Source of the DNA: Colletotrichum lupini
Lineage: Eukaryota > Ascomycota > Sordariomycetes > Glomerellales > Glomerellaceae
Assembly: GCF_023278565.1 (NCBI RefSeq)
Contig: NC_064677.1
Location: forward strand, 1,860,001 to 1,924,000
Reading direction: 5' to 3'
Length of the DNA: 64,000 nucleotides
Each line of letters begins with the position of its first letter. The first letter of the stretch is position 1. The notes under the pieces are model-generated. The model ran no database searches. It was given only the letters and a program-made list of their open reading frames with translations, and had not been told where the DNA came from. Of this stretch, positions 21,806 through 32,837 are shown piece after piece. The position numbers were made by a program, and so were the translations under genes.

Positions 21806-23648
21806 TCACGCCCCAAGCTGCTGCTTGCGGTACTTCCAGTATCCCGCCCTCACGGGATCCCACTTGGCCGCCAGCCGGTCCAGATACTTGGCCGCCTCCT
21901 CCTTCTGTCCCTTCTCCGCCAACACCTCGGCCAAGAAATCCAGCGCGTGGCTGCTGCGCACCTCTTCCTTGCCCTCCTCCGCGCCCACATTCTTGACAAA
22001 CTGCCCCGCAAACGCCTCGGCCGTCTCGAGCTTGCGCCCACCCTTGACCAGCACGCCGCGCAGGTAATTCCACGCCGCCTGGTTCTGCGGTGCCAGCAGC
22101 GTCTTCTCCTCGGCGTAGCGGATCTCGCGATCGACCACGTCGGCGGGGACCTTGGGATCGTGCTCCGTCGCGTGCGAACCCTCGGTAGAGTTGGCCGGGT
22201 CGCTGAAAACGAGGAAGAAGCGGTGCGACCACGCCGAGTTGTTGCGCACGTCCTCCTCGATCCAGTTCTGCGTCGACAGCAGCTCCTGCATGTTCCACAG
22301 CCCCAGCTTGCGCACCAGGTACTGCCTGTAGCTCCAGACGTGGTAGTTCTTCGTGTCCTCCTCGAGCATGCGCGTGAGGAACTCCGTCTCGGACCGGCCG
22401 AAGCGCTTCACCTCGTCCGGCGTCGCCTTGATGCCCTCGTAGTAGTGGTCCAGCAGCAGCTGCCGGTGGTGCCAGATCTGGTAGTTCTTGATATGCTCGA
22501 GCGAGACCTCGTTGAGCCACTCGATCTCGTCGGCGAGCGGCGTCTCGAGGGCCCGAACGATCTTGAATCGGTACAGCCAGACGGTGTAGTGCGCCGGGTT
22601 CATGGAGATGACGTGCTCCGTGAGGCGGAGGCATCGTGGGCTGTATTCCTCGGATACCATGACGGCGCGTAGGTAGCTCATGACTAGACACACGGTGTCA
22701 GTGCCCAACATACTAGCAGCTTACAGTCAAACTTTCAGACATCAAAGACTTGAATTATTTACCCTCGGCGTAGTCCTCCGGATAAGCAATCGTAGCCAGC
22801 GCCCCCTCGGGCTCCTCTGCAGGAATCGGCATGACGTCGTCCCACTCCGGGTCCGTTGCGTACGGCCCCATTTTGTCGCCGTAAAGTTCCTTCCTAATGG
22901 CCGACATCTCTCTCCGTCTCTGCGTCTCCTCCTGGATATCCTCTTTCGTAATCTCCTCGATCTTGCCCGTCGCGGCGTCCGTGACTCCGGTGCTCGCAAA
23001 CTCCCTCCGTTGAAGGAACCTCCTGTGCAGGATCTCGAGCGCGGTAAGCTGGGCCTGCTTGGCGGCGCGCGCGGCGAACTGCTCGAGGGGGTACTCGCCC
23101 ACGTCGCGGCCGTTCTTGTCCCTGCCCCAGTCGTAGACGGCGGCGGTACCACTACCTTTTTCGGCCCGCGTCGTCTTTTGCCGGTCGAGGCGGCGGATGG
23201 GCGGGCTCTCGCGGTTGACCTGCTTCCAGAACTCGCGCTCCGCCTTGTTGTTGAGGCAAATCTCCTTGCTCGCTACGCGGCGTACGAGGCTCGCGTTGAC
23301 CCAGGCCTGTCGCTCCGCGGGTGTCAGGCTGTGGAGCCCGCCGGCCTCCTCTCGCTTTCGCTCGTGCGGGTTCGTCTGGTAGAAGCGGTGGAGGGAGCGC
23401 TCGTTGGCCGTCTTTGGTGGTTCTTGGGCTGCGGCGGCGGTGGATGATGACGGTGTTTGCTTGCCTGCGTTGGGAGAGCCTAAGTCAGCATGCGGGAGGA
23501 AGAAAGCTCGGAACCAGAGGTAGTGAGCGACGATGAGGGTCCAGAGAGAGGAGCTGTATGATCCGACCACCAGGAACACGGCTGATGCCAACGTACTCTT
23601 GCTCTCAGCTTCCTTGGCTTTGGAGCTGACCTTTGATTTGGCGGGCAT
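21806..23648 (-). CDS. RAM2: CAAX farnesyl-/geranylgeranyltransferase alpha subunit, N-terminally extended
   Basis: Spliced 548-aa protein; exons 23648-23597, 23479-22763 and 22683-21806. The C-terminal ~330 residues are the alpha subunit shared by protein farnesyltransferase and geranylgeranyltransferase I: PFTA helical repeats are visible as HYTVWLYR, NYQIWHHRQ, NYHVWSYRQ, NSAWSHRFF and NQAAWNYLR. It pairs with a beta subunit to prenylate CAAX proteins in the cytosol. The segment YATDPEWDDVMPIP usually lies near the N-terminus of fungal homologues; here about 205 residues precede it, mostly charged (KREEAGGLHSL, KTTRAEKGSG, EETQRRREM) and of no family I recognise. Intron 1 (117 nt) has no stop in frame, so its retention would keep the frame. 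The extension could be real or two merged models; the frame is open throughout. Confidence 0.88.
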
Positions 23649-24109
23649 GTCTGCGGTTGGCTTTGGGTTATGGCGGGGTTGAGCTGGGCCAGCCGAGATC
23701 AGACTGTCTGTCTTTGGGCTGTGGAAAATGCTCTCCAACGGCCGATACCCCACCACGGGAAGATGCCCCCTGGATTTTTCGACACCGGATTTCTCCCAAG
23801 ACATGCTTCAGTTGGAAAAGCTACCGCCAAATCCAAGACACTGGCAATTGAGGATGCATCCCTCAGACGACAGTGTCAATCAACAAAGCATTAATTTTAG
23901 CACCGCAAGGTGGACTTCTAAGCTCTCAGCGCCGATTAAAAATAGATACATGAAGCCGCACCCAAAGCTGTTCCCTTCTCCTCCTCATATTATCATGTCG
24001 TATGGCAAATAACCCAATGTAGCCAGTAAATCTTGTCTGCCTTGCACCATGGCAAGGCCGGTTAGAAAAAGGTTAGTTAAGAAGCAGATTGAAGCTTGTC
24101 GCAACCTCA
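23649..24109. other. Spacer between farnesyltransferase alpha and mevalonate kinase genes
   Basis: The two genes are in tandem on the minus strand, 461 bp apart. This should hold the RAM2 promoter and the 3' end of the kinase gene. No further feature was seen. Confidence 0.6.
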
Positions 24110-25682
24110 TCAATGGCTCTCGACGCGCCAGAACTTCCAGCCTTCTCGCTCGCCTACGCCCCCGTGAACGCCCACCAGCTTCTCGACACCCTCGTTGCCG
24201 TCGGCGTTCAGGAAACTCTCTTGGTCGATTTCCATGCCTCCTTCATTGTCTTCGTCCATTCCGTTCTTGAGTACTGCCGGCCAGAGCACGCCAACGCCGT
24301 CACCGCCCAGGGTTGTTTCGAATTTTTCGTAGCCTTCGTCTTCCAGTTGAGATTCCAGCCTGTTAAGCTTGTCCTTGGGCACATCGGGCTTCAGCAAAGT
24401 GATGGAGCAACCGCCGCCGCCAGCGCCAGTCAGCTTCGTCCATCCAATGCCTTCGTGATCCACCAGCTCTCTTATCCGCTCCAGACGCGGGTGGGACACC
24501 CCCAAAGAGACGAGCAATCCGTGATTGATCGTCATCAGCTCTCCCACCTTCCGTAGACTTTCTTCCTCCTCGTTGTCAAATGTTTCATTTCCAATCAGAG
24601 TGTCTGCCGCAACCGTGACCTTGTCAATGGCGTCCAGGATACTGCCAACCAGCTCCGGATGTGTCTTCTTGAGCTTGCCGACCTTGGCCACTTCGAATGC
24701 CGTCGACTTGGCCTGCCTCGTGTCGACGAGGAGAAGGGGGAGCTCGGGGAAGTCCCAGAGAGGTCGCACGGCCGGGGGTTTGCTGTAATTCGTCCGCTGG
24801 AAGACCACAGCCTTGCCTTGGGTTGAAACGGTGTTGTCGACGCCTGAAGGGTTGCCGTGTATGCACATCTCGCAGACAAACGCCCACCGGTTGATTCTCT
24901 CCACTTGCAACCTAGCCTCGTCAGGGGGCTGATCCGGGTGTGGGCCTGACAGTGTGCGCAGCTGCAGGAGAAGAGCCGCTGCCAGGCAGACGGCGATGGA
25001 CGCACTGCTGCCCAGACCAGCGCCAATAGGAATCGTTGACCGAAGAGTGTAGAGGCATCCTGTGAAAGACTGGTGGCCAAGCGATAGGAAGATGTACAGG
25101 AAGGCCGAGGCCGAGTTTTGGTGCACTTTTCGTACTTGTTCAGACTTGTGCGGTGATATTGCTGCGAGGTTTGGTTGGATGGCTGCAACCAGGTCCGGGT
25201 CAAGCTCCGTCACAAGGTCGTAGTAGGACTTCTTCTTTGAAGGGTGCTGGAAGGTAGCCCACGGCAGGTCGTCGATATTCCATGTGTGTTGCAGGTCGAT
25301 ATCTGGGAAACGGAGCGAGACTGTTCTCCTCGACTTGGAGAGGGAGGTGACGAGGAGGTATGATCGCAAAGAGATGGCAGCGGCGATTGCGGCCTGTTGG
25401 TTCAACGTGGGTCAGTCAGATTATGGGCCAAATTGATGGAGGGGAAAAAGGGGGTTTGGGGCGCAAACGTACCTTGCCGTGAACGACGGCGTGCTCTCCA
25501 AAAACGATGACTTTTCCTGGTGCCGAGACCATGAAGGCCGGCATCATGGGCGAGGACTGTTTGCGTTCCATTTTGAGGCGATGCGCCAGGTTGCCGTTGC
25601 CATTTACATAGGCGGCGGGTGGTATGCCATTGATGGCAATGCTGTCAGCCCCGTTTCGCGTTTCTGGAGCAAAGACAGCCAT
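24110..25682 (-). CDS. ERG12: Mevalonate kinase
   Basis: Spliced protein of 497 aa; exons 25682-25473 and 25393-24110; the frame is also open to an ATG at 25721. It phosphorylates mevalonate in the cytosolic isoprenoid/sterol pathway. GHMP-kinase motifs are all present: motif 1 SAPGKVIVFGEHAVVHG, the ATP-binding loop PIGAGLGSSASIAV in the middle, and the C-terminal KLTGAGGGGC. The intron lies directly after HGK of motif 1 and the product continues AAIAAAI, as expected. The N-terminal ~55 residues before motif 1 are a low-complexity extension. The enzyme supplies farnesyl diphosphate precursors, and the neighbouring gene encodes the farnesyltransferase alpha subunit that uses the end product. 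Confidence 0.95.
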
Positions 25683-28600
25683 GTGACGCGTTGCTCGGTG
25701 GTGCAAGGAGGTAGAAGCCAAGGTATGCGAAGGGGCAAAAGGAGGTTGTCGGTATCGTGTGTTTGTTCGAGAGGCGTACTAGAGGCAGCGGATAGGTAGC
25801 CCAACTGTCAGGGTCGTCTAGGGGGTGCCGAACGGGTGGTGCTGTGAGGGGTCAATTGGTGGGTAGTAGTGGTAGCGGAGCGAACGAGACGACAGCTGCA
25901 AGATGGTTCGTGATAGAAGGCTTGACGAGGTAGGTGGGTGCCGGCGCAAGTGGTGGAGAGCGAGAGGCAGAGCGAGTGAGAGAGGGTGGTGAAGCAGAAA
26001 AAAAGTTGTAGGAAGAGAGTGTGAGAGAAGAGAGGCGGAAGCGGAATCGGGTGACGATGAGCGACGCGCGTGAGTAGTGAGAGAAGAGACGGGAGGATGG
26101 ATGCAGAACTCCAGGAGAAGTTGAGAAGGAGTGGCCTAGCTCGTTGGTAATACAGTAATCCAAGGACTTTTATTAGAGGACGAGAGAATGGGACGCTGGA
26201 TTCAGTTAGGCAATTTAGCTTTCCCAGGTTCCGGGGGGTGGTGGATGGGCAAGCCGCAAATTGGACAACGTGGTTGCGCAGCTGCTGGAGCTCGACAAGG
26301 ACAAGGAGACTCGACGGGTCACGGAGCGAAGAAGCTGGGTCCGTCATTAGGTATTAGACAGGAAACATGGGGAAAGACGATCACCAAAGGGGTAAGCCTG
26401 TAAGGTGGTCTGTAAGGGCAGGCAAGGTAGCGTGGCTATGGGATACTTTCTTCGTGATGGATGGTAACTACTTGGCGAGAAAACTGTATCATGACAGACG
26501 GAGACTTGGGGTGTGGTTGATTCAGACGTGCTCCGTTAGAATGCCTGGGCACCCGCTCTAGGGTTCACGGTCTCCCTCATGCTTGGGAAGAATGGACAGA
26601 GAAAAGACGGTATCGCAATTGAGACTTGATTTGGATGCCATGCGGGAGAACGGGGGTCCCAGTCCGGGGGTGGAATGTTTCCAGATGCCGTGGCGGTTGG
26701 TTGTCCAGCCACAAGAAAATCTTTTGGAAGCTCCACGGGTCGATTCGATGGAACTAATGGAAGCCCACGCCCATGTCTAGGTAGGCAGGCACCTGGTGGC
26801 TCATTGGGCCAAATGCGCCATGCAGGTCTTGTTGGGACTTGGGACGAAACGCAGCTCCGGGAGAAGCACAATGATGTCCTCGAAACGTATGTACTTGGTA
26901 GGCTGCTAGTCTCACATGGTAAGGTGAGGGCTATGCTGCTGGAGTGCGTGATGGTTAGGTTTCTGACGATGATGCCTTGCAGTCATTACGCTTACTTGTC
27001 ATCAATAATGTGACCTAGGGTCCAACACAGCACAGTCAGGGAACATGCCGTCGAATGGCCTATACTTGGTACCTTGCTTTTTCGCAGCACCTCGCCGTGC
27101 CAACATGACGGCGGTGCTCCTCCATTGGCTCGCTCTCTCGTCTATCCCCTGATGACTGAACATGTTCCCGGCCTGGTGGGCAGTTTCCCGGCAAGCACCC
27201 GATTGCCTTGACAGGGGTTGCTGCAGGTGGAATCCGTGGAACGCTGGAAGGAGGGCGGCCATCAATGGCGACCTGCTTCTCACCTTGCACTAGCTCTGTC
27301 ACCTGTGGTACTTGTGGTACTTGTGGTACTTGTGGTACTTGTGGTACTTCGTCGATGGCACCTCAAGCTCCCTTCCATGGGCACTTCTTACTACCACCAG
27401 GATACATTCTGTCTCCTGCACAGCCCTGATGGTGGGGGACACGACTTGAACACACCAAGTTGGGAACAGCAGCCTTTGACAGCGCCACACCCAACGCCCG
27501 GCTGCTCGAGACTGTCGTTTCGCATGCGAAGCTGACAGCTCAGAGCTCTTGAGCTGCTACCTCACTGGTTCTAAACCGCAGCTGAATCGACTTCCTTTCA
27601 AGGCTTCGATTCGATGCTGACCGGCTGCATGGTACCTCTATTGCCCATAAATGTATGGAGTACGGAGTATCAACTATGTCTTCCATCAAAAGCGATGCCG
27701 AAGCAACAAGCCTTGCGGTTCAACACCAGCAGTCGCCAACAGCACCACACGCAAATCAGGCTTGCAGACGACAGCTATGGGCGTCTCCAAGCCACCGCCG
27801 AGAAGCTTTGAGTTGCGGCGTGGCTGGGACATTACGACGGCAGAATAGCCCAGAAGTGCCAGACCATTCAACGACGACCCCTAAATCGCCAATCATGTCA
27901 TGTCGCCATCATGGCGATCGAGCGTCGTTTCGTCTGATGCCTCTACTCGTTCGTGGTAGGGGCTGTGGTAGCACCGATCTGCTCAAAGGGCGTCCGCATA
28001 GGCAGTTCACCCCGGCCGAGAGCCTCCGACCAACATGGGCAGTCCGATGCGACCAACACCACCGATCACGGACTCGACATGCGTTGACCCAGCCACGACC
28101 AGCCAATAACAAAGAGATTGCATCGTGGATGACACAGAGAAAGAACCAAGACTCGAGGCGGTGAGGTATCACAGCAGTTCCAGTATCGGGGGAAAGGGAG
28201 AACAGGCGCCAAGGGCTACGACAACCCGTCAACCAAAGCCCTCCTGTCTCTCCAATTTGTGACACCTTCACCGTTTGGCAGCTCCGTGTCTTGGATTGAG
28301 AAACGGGCTGCATCGCCGCATCATAACGAAAAGGCTCAGGCAACTGTCTCAATGCCAGCTCTCGTGAGGCTCGTTGGGAAATGCAGCGGCGGCCGTGCCT
28401 GGGGCACCGTTTTCCGCCAGACATGGACGCTTACCGGCAGCCAGTGGATGCCGCGAACACGAAGGTTGGCTTATCGATACCTTGCCGTTAGATCCCTCGC
28501 CGGGCGTGCCGGGGAGCTCTCAGCTCGACCACCGAGGCGCAGGCTGCGCAGTGCATTTGCGGGTCTGTCTCTTCGCCTGAGGAGACTTGTCGATCGCCCA

Positions 28601-29593
28601 GCACGATAGGTCGAGACAAGCAAACGCTTGGCAGGAACAGAGGCCGATGATGTTCTCGTCTTGCTAATGGTCCAGGCGCGCAATCTCAATAATCACGGCT
28701 GCATGTTGCGTTTCCGATAGCATCTACTAAGGAAACACGCCGCTTCAAATGATTTAGCATGGAGCATCGTCAAGCATATCACCCTTAGGCCCATAGACAG
28801 CCTCTGTTCTGCGATCGTTAGATCTCAGAGATGGCACAGAAACGAGAACTTCAATGCACTTAGATCTAGGTGAACGTTCCGAATTAGCCACGAGATGCCG
28901 GCTTAGCCAGTGCCACATCAACGTGCCAGGAGAGCCGACTTTTTCGTATTACAATTTAGCTCAAGTAACGGCTTGCAACCTTGCGTAGAGCTATCAAAGA
29001 CTTGGGACACAACGGGCAAAAGTATAATCCACGGGGAAATACTGCAACGGCGGGGTAAACGTCCAGCAGAGCCAAAGCATTGAGGGGAAGTTCAAGCTTG
29101 CTTGGCCTCTTCAGACGGAAGAACAATGCATATCAGCTTTAGGCTGTCACACAATTGAGCCTATCACTAAGCTACCGGCTCCTACACTAACCTAGGACCG
29201 TCGTGTCTGTGCCGCTCCTCGCCGGGCGTCAGCGTCGCTCGTCCCGCATCGGTATCATCCTGCAGCCTCACTGCCCCGCCAAGTGGACTTCATACTCCAT
29301 TATCTCCTCGGATGCTCCGATGTTGACTTGAGCGAATCGAAAACACAAAGACTCTGGCAAGGCCTGAGATTCTTCCCGAGACATCATCTCGAGCAGAGAG
29401 GGGCTATCCCTTGTATCTTTATACCCAAAGCTCCAAAGTACCTTTGTACTATCCCCCGGCCCGCACCGAACCCCGCGCGAAGAGCTTCCCGCTGACCCCG
29501 CGAACCCCGGAATTGCCGTCTTCAACTTGATATCTCTGTCTGCAGAAGAAAGCGAACTCGCCCTCTCCGTCAAAATCGAACAAGCTCGCAGCG
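25683..29593. other. Gene-poor interval of about 3.9 kb
   Basis: Open frames occur but none has recognisable domains, good splice partners or consistent codon use. A pyrimidine-rich minus-strand stretch (25900-26150) is the likely 5' UTR of the mevalonate kinase gene. A 9-bp minisatellite is at 27304-27348. No transposon termini or tRNA were seen. Confidence 0.55.
27304..27348. repeat. Five copies of a 9-bp tandem repeat
   Basis: TGTGGTACT is repeated five times without interruption. It would be in frame in any coding context, but no gene is supported here. The units have no spacers, so this is not a CRISPR array. Confidence 0.95.
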
Positions 29594-30382
29594 ATGGCCG
29601 TCACGGAGCTCGCTCTTCTCCAATTCAAGGAGCCCCTCACCGAGGAGGTCAAGGAGCTCATGGATTACTGCCAGACCGTCCAGGACACCTGGGTTCTGCG
29701 CCAGAAGCCCGGCCTGCCACCGACCCGAATAGAGCGCGGCACCGCCATCCTCCAGCAGGTCGAGGACCCGACCGTAATACTCCTGGCGGCGCAGTGGGAT
29801 TCGCCGCAGGCGCATGGGGAGTGGATCGCGTCACCCGAAAACCAGAACGTCATGGCCAAGCTGATGCCACATATTCACATCGAGGGTCCGCGAAGCGTGC
29901 TATTCTTTCACATTGACGCGCCCATCTTTGCGAAGCCTGCATCAGCACCGTCAGAGACGAAGGAGGGGGCTGCAGAAGCGGAGATGGACTCCAAGGGCAA
30001 GCAGCCGGAAGCGCCGGTACCCGAGGAAGACAGCAAGGCAGAGGGCAAAAAGAAGGCGCAAGACGAGCCGCCATCCCTCCTGACGGCGCCGGTGCTCAGC
30101 GTCGGGCGGTTCGGGGTGAAGTCGGAGAAGAGGGAGGAGTTTGTCAAAAAGTACGCCGAGGCCAAGTGGGTTGTCGAGGAGTCGTCGAAGCCGTTTCCCG
30201 TCCGCGGCGGCTGGCGAATTGAGAAAGCCGCCGAGGACCTCGAGGAGTATGTCATGTACTGCGGCTGGGAGACGGTGGAACAGCACAAGGCGATCGCGGA
30301 GCACGAGGGGTTCAAGGAATGGGCTGGCATTCAGGAGTTTGTGACGGGGACAGACATTTGGCACTACAAGCGGCTCATGTGA
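29594..30382 (+). CDS. ABM-like dimeric alpha/beta-barrel protein, two half domains
   Basis: Single-exon 262-aa protein, start MAVTELALLQFK. Residues ~1-110 (with TVILLAAQWDSPQAHGEWIAS) and ~165-262 (with EEYVMYCGWETVEQHKAIAEH) look like two copies of an antibiotic-biosynthesis-monooxygenase-like ferredoxin fold: each has an entry strand, a W-x-S/T-x-x-x-H turn and a helix. A linker of about 50 residues rich in K, E, P and S separates them. Fungal homologues are usually annotated as hypothetical or EthD/ABM-like; no catalytic residues are obvious, so a reaction cannot be named. No signal peptide is visible. It is convergent with the L38 gene. Confidence 0.72.
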   Translation: MAVTELALLQFKEPLTEEVKELMDYCQTVQDTWVLRQKPGLPPTRIERGTAILQQVEDPTVILLAAQWDSPQAHGEWIASPENQNVMAKLMPHIHIEGPRSVLFFHIDAPIFAKPASAPSETKEGAAEAEMDSKGKQPEAPVPEEDSKAEGKKKAQDEPPSLLTAPVLSVGRFGVKSEKREEFVKKYAEAKWVVEESSKPFPVRGGWRIEKAAEDLEEYVMYCGWETVEQHKAIAEHEGFKEWAGIQEFVTGTDIWHYKRLM

Positions 30383-30921
30383 GGGGGCTATGACGGTACG
30401 GACGTCGATAGACCAGAGACACGGAGCCTTTGGCGTTTAGATGGTAGACGGCCTCCAAGAGTATTGCTAGCACTGTCCGGTTTGCAAGAGGAGCGTTAGA
30501 GAAGAGGGGCACGGGCGGTGGCAGTATTTTGTGTTCAATGGTTTCTTCGTTGGCGGGAAATGTCTGACTAGCAACAAACGTTGGCACAGTCTCCATCTCA
30601 TCTCGCAAATTGCCTAGGTGATATTCCTCGACGCCATGTTATGTGGTGACGCAGGTTGCCTTCCCCGTTCCCGTACCATTCAAGGTACAGAACCGAGGGA
30701 AAACAAAACACTGCGCTTTTCAAAACCTCATTTTCCCCCAAATAGACCGACCGGCCAATAGCCCCACGAAAAAACACAGAACCCAGGTGGGGGAACGAGT
30801 CAAAAATTCATTCCATTGACCTCATGACAGGCTATCCGTACTCATGCTTTTATATCCCCGTCGAAGCTCAAAGTTTTCCTTTTGACGATTTTTGTTTCGA
30901 GACGTTTTTTACGGGAATCCC
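30383..30921. other. Convergent 3' flanks
   Basis: Separates the ABM-like gene from the L38 gene. No coding content was recognised. Confidence 0.6.
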
Positions 30922-31575
30922 TTATGCGGAGGACTTGCCCTTGGGGTTCTTCTTGGGGACGTCCTTGATCTGGAGCTCTGCAGGGAAATGGTGGTTAGCG
31001 ACAGTTTAATCGATTCGTGGTTATCCCCCCGTCTGCATTTTCTCCTTTCCGTGTTCCTCGACTGCGTACGAGGTCTTTTTTTTTTCCGAAAGGGAAATTC
31101 GAGGGGTAGAACTGCGCCGAGGGATGATCTAGAAAGAGGGTTCAAAACGTACGAGGGGGGAGGGACTGCTTGAGCTTCTCGGCCTTGTCGGAGTCCTTGA
31201 GGACGAGGGTGTAGAGGTGGCGCTGGCAGCGGACCTTGAACTTGATCTGGGAGTTCTTGGTGCTCTTCTTGATGCGAGCGGCTATGATTCAAGTACACGT
31301 TAGAAAAATGCTGTTCCTTTTTTGGATCTTTCTCTTGTCCGAGATTCGAAGTTTCTCTTCTAGTCGAAATAGTCGTTCGAGGCTTCGTCGGGTGTGTGGT
31401 AGTGGGAGGAAGGGAATCAGGTCATGGCATACAGGAAGCGTCCTTTCTCCGGGCAATCTCAATGAACTACAGAAGCAGCAATTGTTAGTCGATTTTCTCC
31501 CGGTAATATATACAAGAACAATAATTCAACAGCGCTGCAACGTACCTGCTTGATATCACCGATTTCGCGAGGCAT
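30922..31575 (-). CDS. RPL38: 60S ribosomal protein L38 (eL38)
   Basis: Spliced 82-aa protein from four exons: 31575-31546, 31466-31433, 31281-31153 and 30977-30922, with introns of 79, 151 and 175 nt. It is a small protein of the large cytosolic ribosomal subunit. [20 protein letters not shown] starts it, and [17 protein letters not shown] and [11 protein letters not shown] are hallmark segments. After SLPP the tail continues [17 protein letters not shown], longer and more basic than the yeast or human ends. The second exon is only 34 nt and is needed for the conserved [11 protein letters not shown]. Dense introns near the 5' end are common for fungal ribosomal protein genes. Confidence 0.93.
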
Positions 31576-32225
31576 CTTGGCGGTATTTTTCGGGGGGGAT
31601 TGGCGACAACGAAGGGGGGGTCTTGTCTGGTCGGATTGAGTGGTTGCTGTCGTGAGACTTTCGTGGGCTTTTTTGGATGGAAAATTGATTTTGTGGGATG
31701 GACCCCTGTGGCAGCGAAATGCACGGACCAGCTCGAGTACTCGGCCGGGGAGAGAGAGGGACTCGATGCATCTTGCGAGGTTCGACCTTATCTTATCGGG
31801 GCGGGCTGGAACAGGTCGCCTGCCCGGGGGTCTGTCACCGACCACACCGAGGAGCGGAGTCGGGTCCCGTCGGGTCCCACGGATTTCCAGGTTCCTCCAC
31901 AGCCACAGGCAGCAGCACCACACCATTTTCAGATGGGACGTCACTGTGGCACGCGTCACACGCCCCGAAAGCTCTCGGGGTAGACGTGGCGCTGGACCAG
32001 ACCCTCGGCCTGTACCTTTCCTTGCGCATGGGTTGACGACGCTTCAACTCAAACCAGTCTATAAACGAACACGTCGCATAACACGTTACCAAAGGTGTCC
32101 TCTAAGCTTGTCGAATACCTTATAATAGGTGCTCTTTCTGCTCCTATTCGCCGCGTTGAAAACCTGAGGTTCTGGCCATTGGTTGCACAAGACATACTAT
32201 CTCTGCACCGCCACATCTACACACG
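31576..32225. other. Divergent promoter region, L38 / small membrane protein
   Basis: 650 bp between two start codons; serves both directions. Runs of G and C are present around 31590-31615. No defined site was recognised. Confidence 0.5.
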
Positions 32226-32649
32226 ATGCCTACACCACTAGACAATGCCATGAGATCCAGGGTCCGTACCTTATCACAATGATTGCATTTAGTTGCTCTG
32301 CTAATACTGTCTTAGAATGCCGTACTCGGTAAAGCAACATATAATCGCACACAAAGACCCAAGTGCTGACCATTCACTAGCATTCGGCGGCTTGGTCACA
32401 GCCGTAGCCGTATGGGCCATCTACGGCGGCGACATGTTCCCCGCGGGGCCGGATCCCACAGGCAACCCCGAGGACTGGACCAGAGAGGAGATGAGGAGGT
32501 GGCTTGCGGCGGTATTTGCAGCTCTCTTCTCCGTCTCCGTCATTGTGTACTTACATGTAACATAGCGAAACCTGTTTCCGCAGGACAACGACACGAGAGA
32601 GGAGCTGTTGGCACGCGTGCTGGCCAACATGAGAGCCCCGAGGCGATGA
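32226..32649 (+). CDS. Small single-pass membrane protein, fungal, unknown function
   Basis: Four-exon gene encoding 87 aa: exons 32226-32261, 32316-32328, 32381-32511 and 32566-32649, all GT-AG. The product starts MPTPLDNAMRSRNAVLAFGG and has one membrane segment (about residues 14-32, GLVTAVAVWAIYGG), followed by FPAGPDPTGNPEDWTREEMRRWLAARNLFPQ, written here in parts: MFPAGPDPTGNP then EDWTREEMRRWLAAR. The C-terminal part R-x-WLAAR-NL-x-P with TREELLARV resembles a short SAP/Ish1-like helix pair. Exon 2 has only 13 nt. I recall similar small proteins in other filamentous ascomycetes but no name. It is convergent with STE24 (188 bp between stops). Confidence 0.8.
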
Positions 32650-32837
32650 GCTGGTGGGACGGAAAATTGTAGTTTGCTTTCACTGCGTAAAACGATTTAT
32701 TCCATTCGCTGTCTTGACCCGACGAGTCACCTGCCCGTTCGTTGGGTGACCTAGTAGTAATACAAATATGTCTGCGGAGTGTGAACCCCGAAAATGCTCT
32801 TGAAAGACGCAAGCACTCTAATCAGCGAACTTCCCCT

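Noticed and set aside
27304..27348. Possible CRISPR-like repeats
   Set aside because: Units are directly contiguous without spacers, and the genome is eukaryotic.
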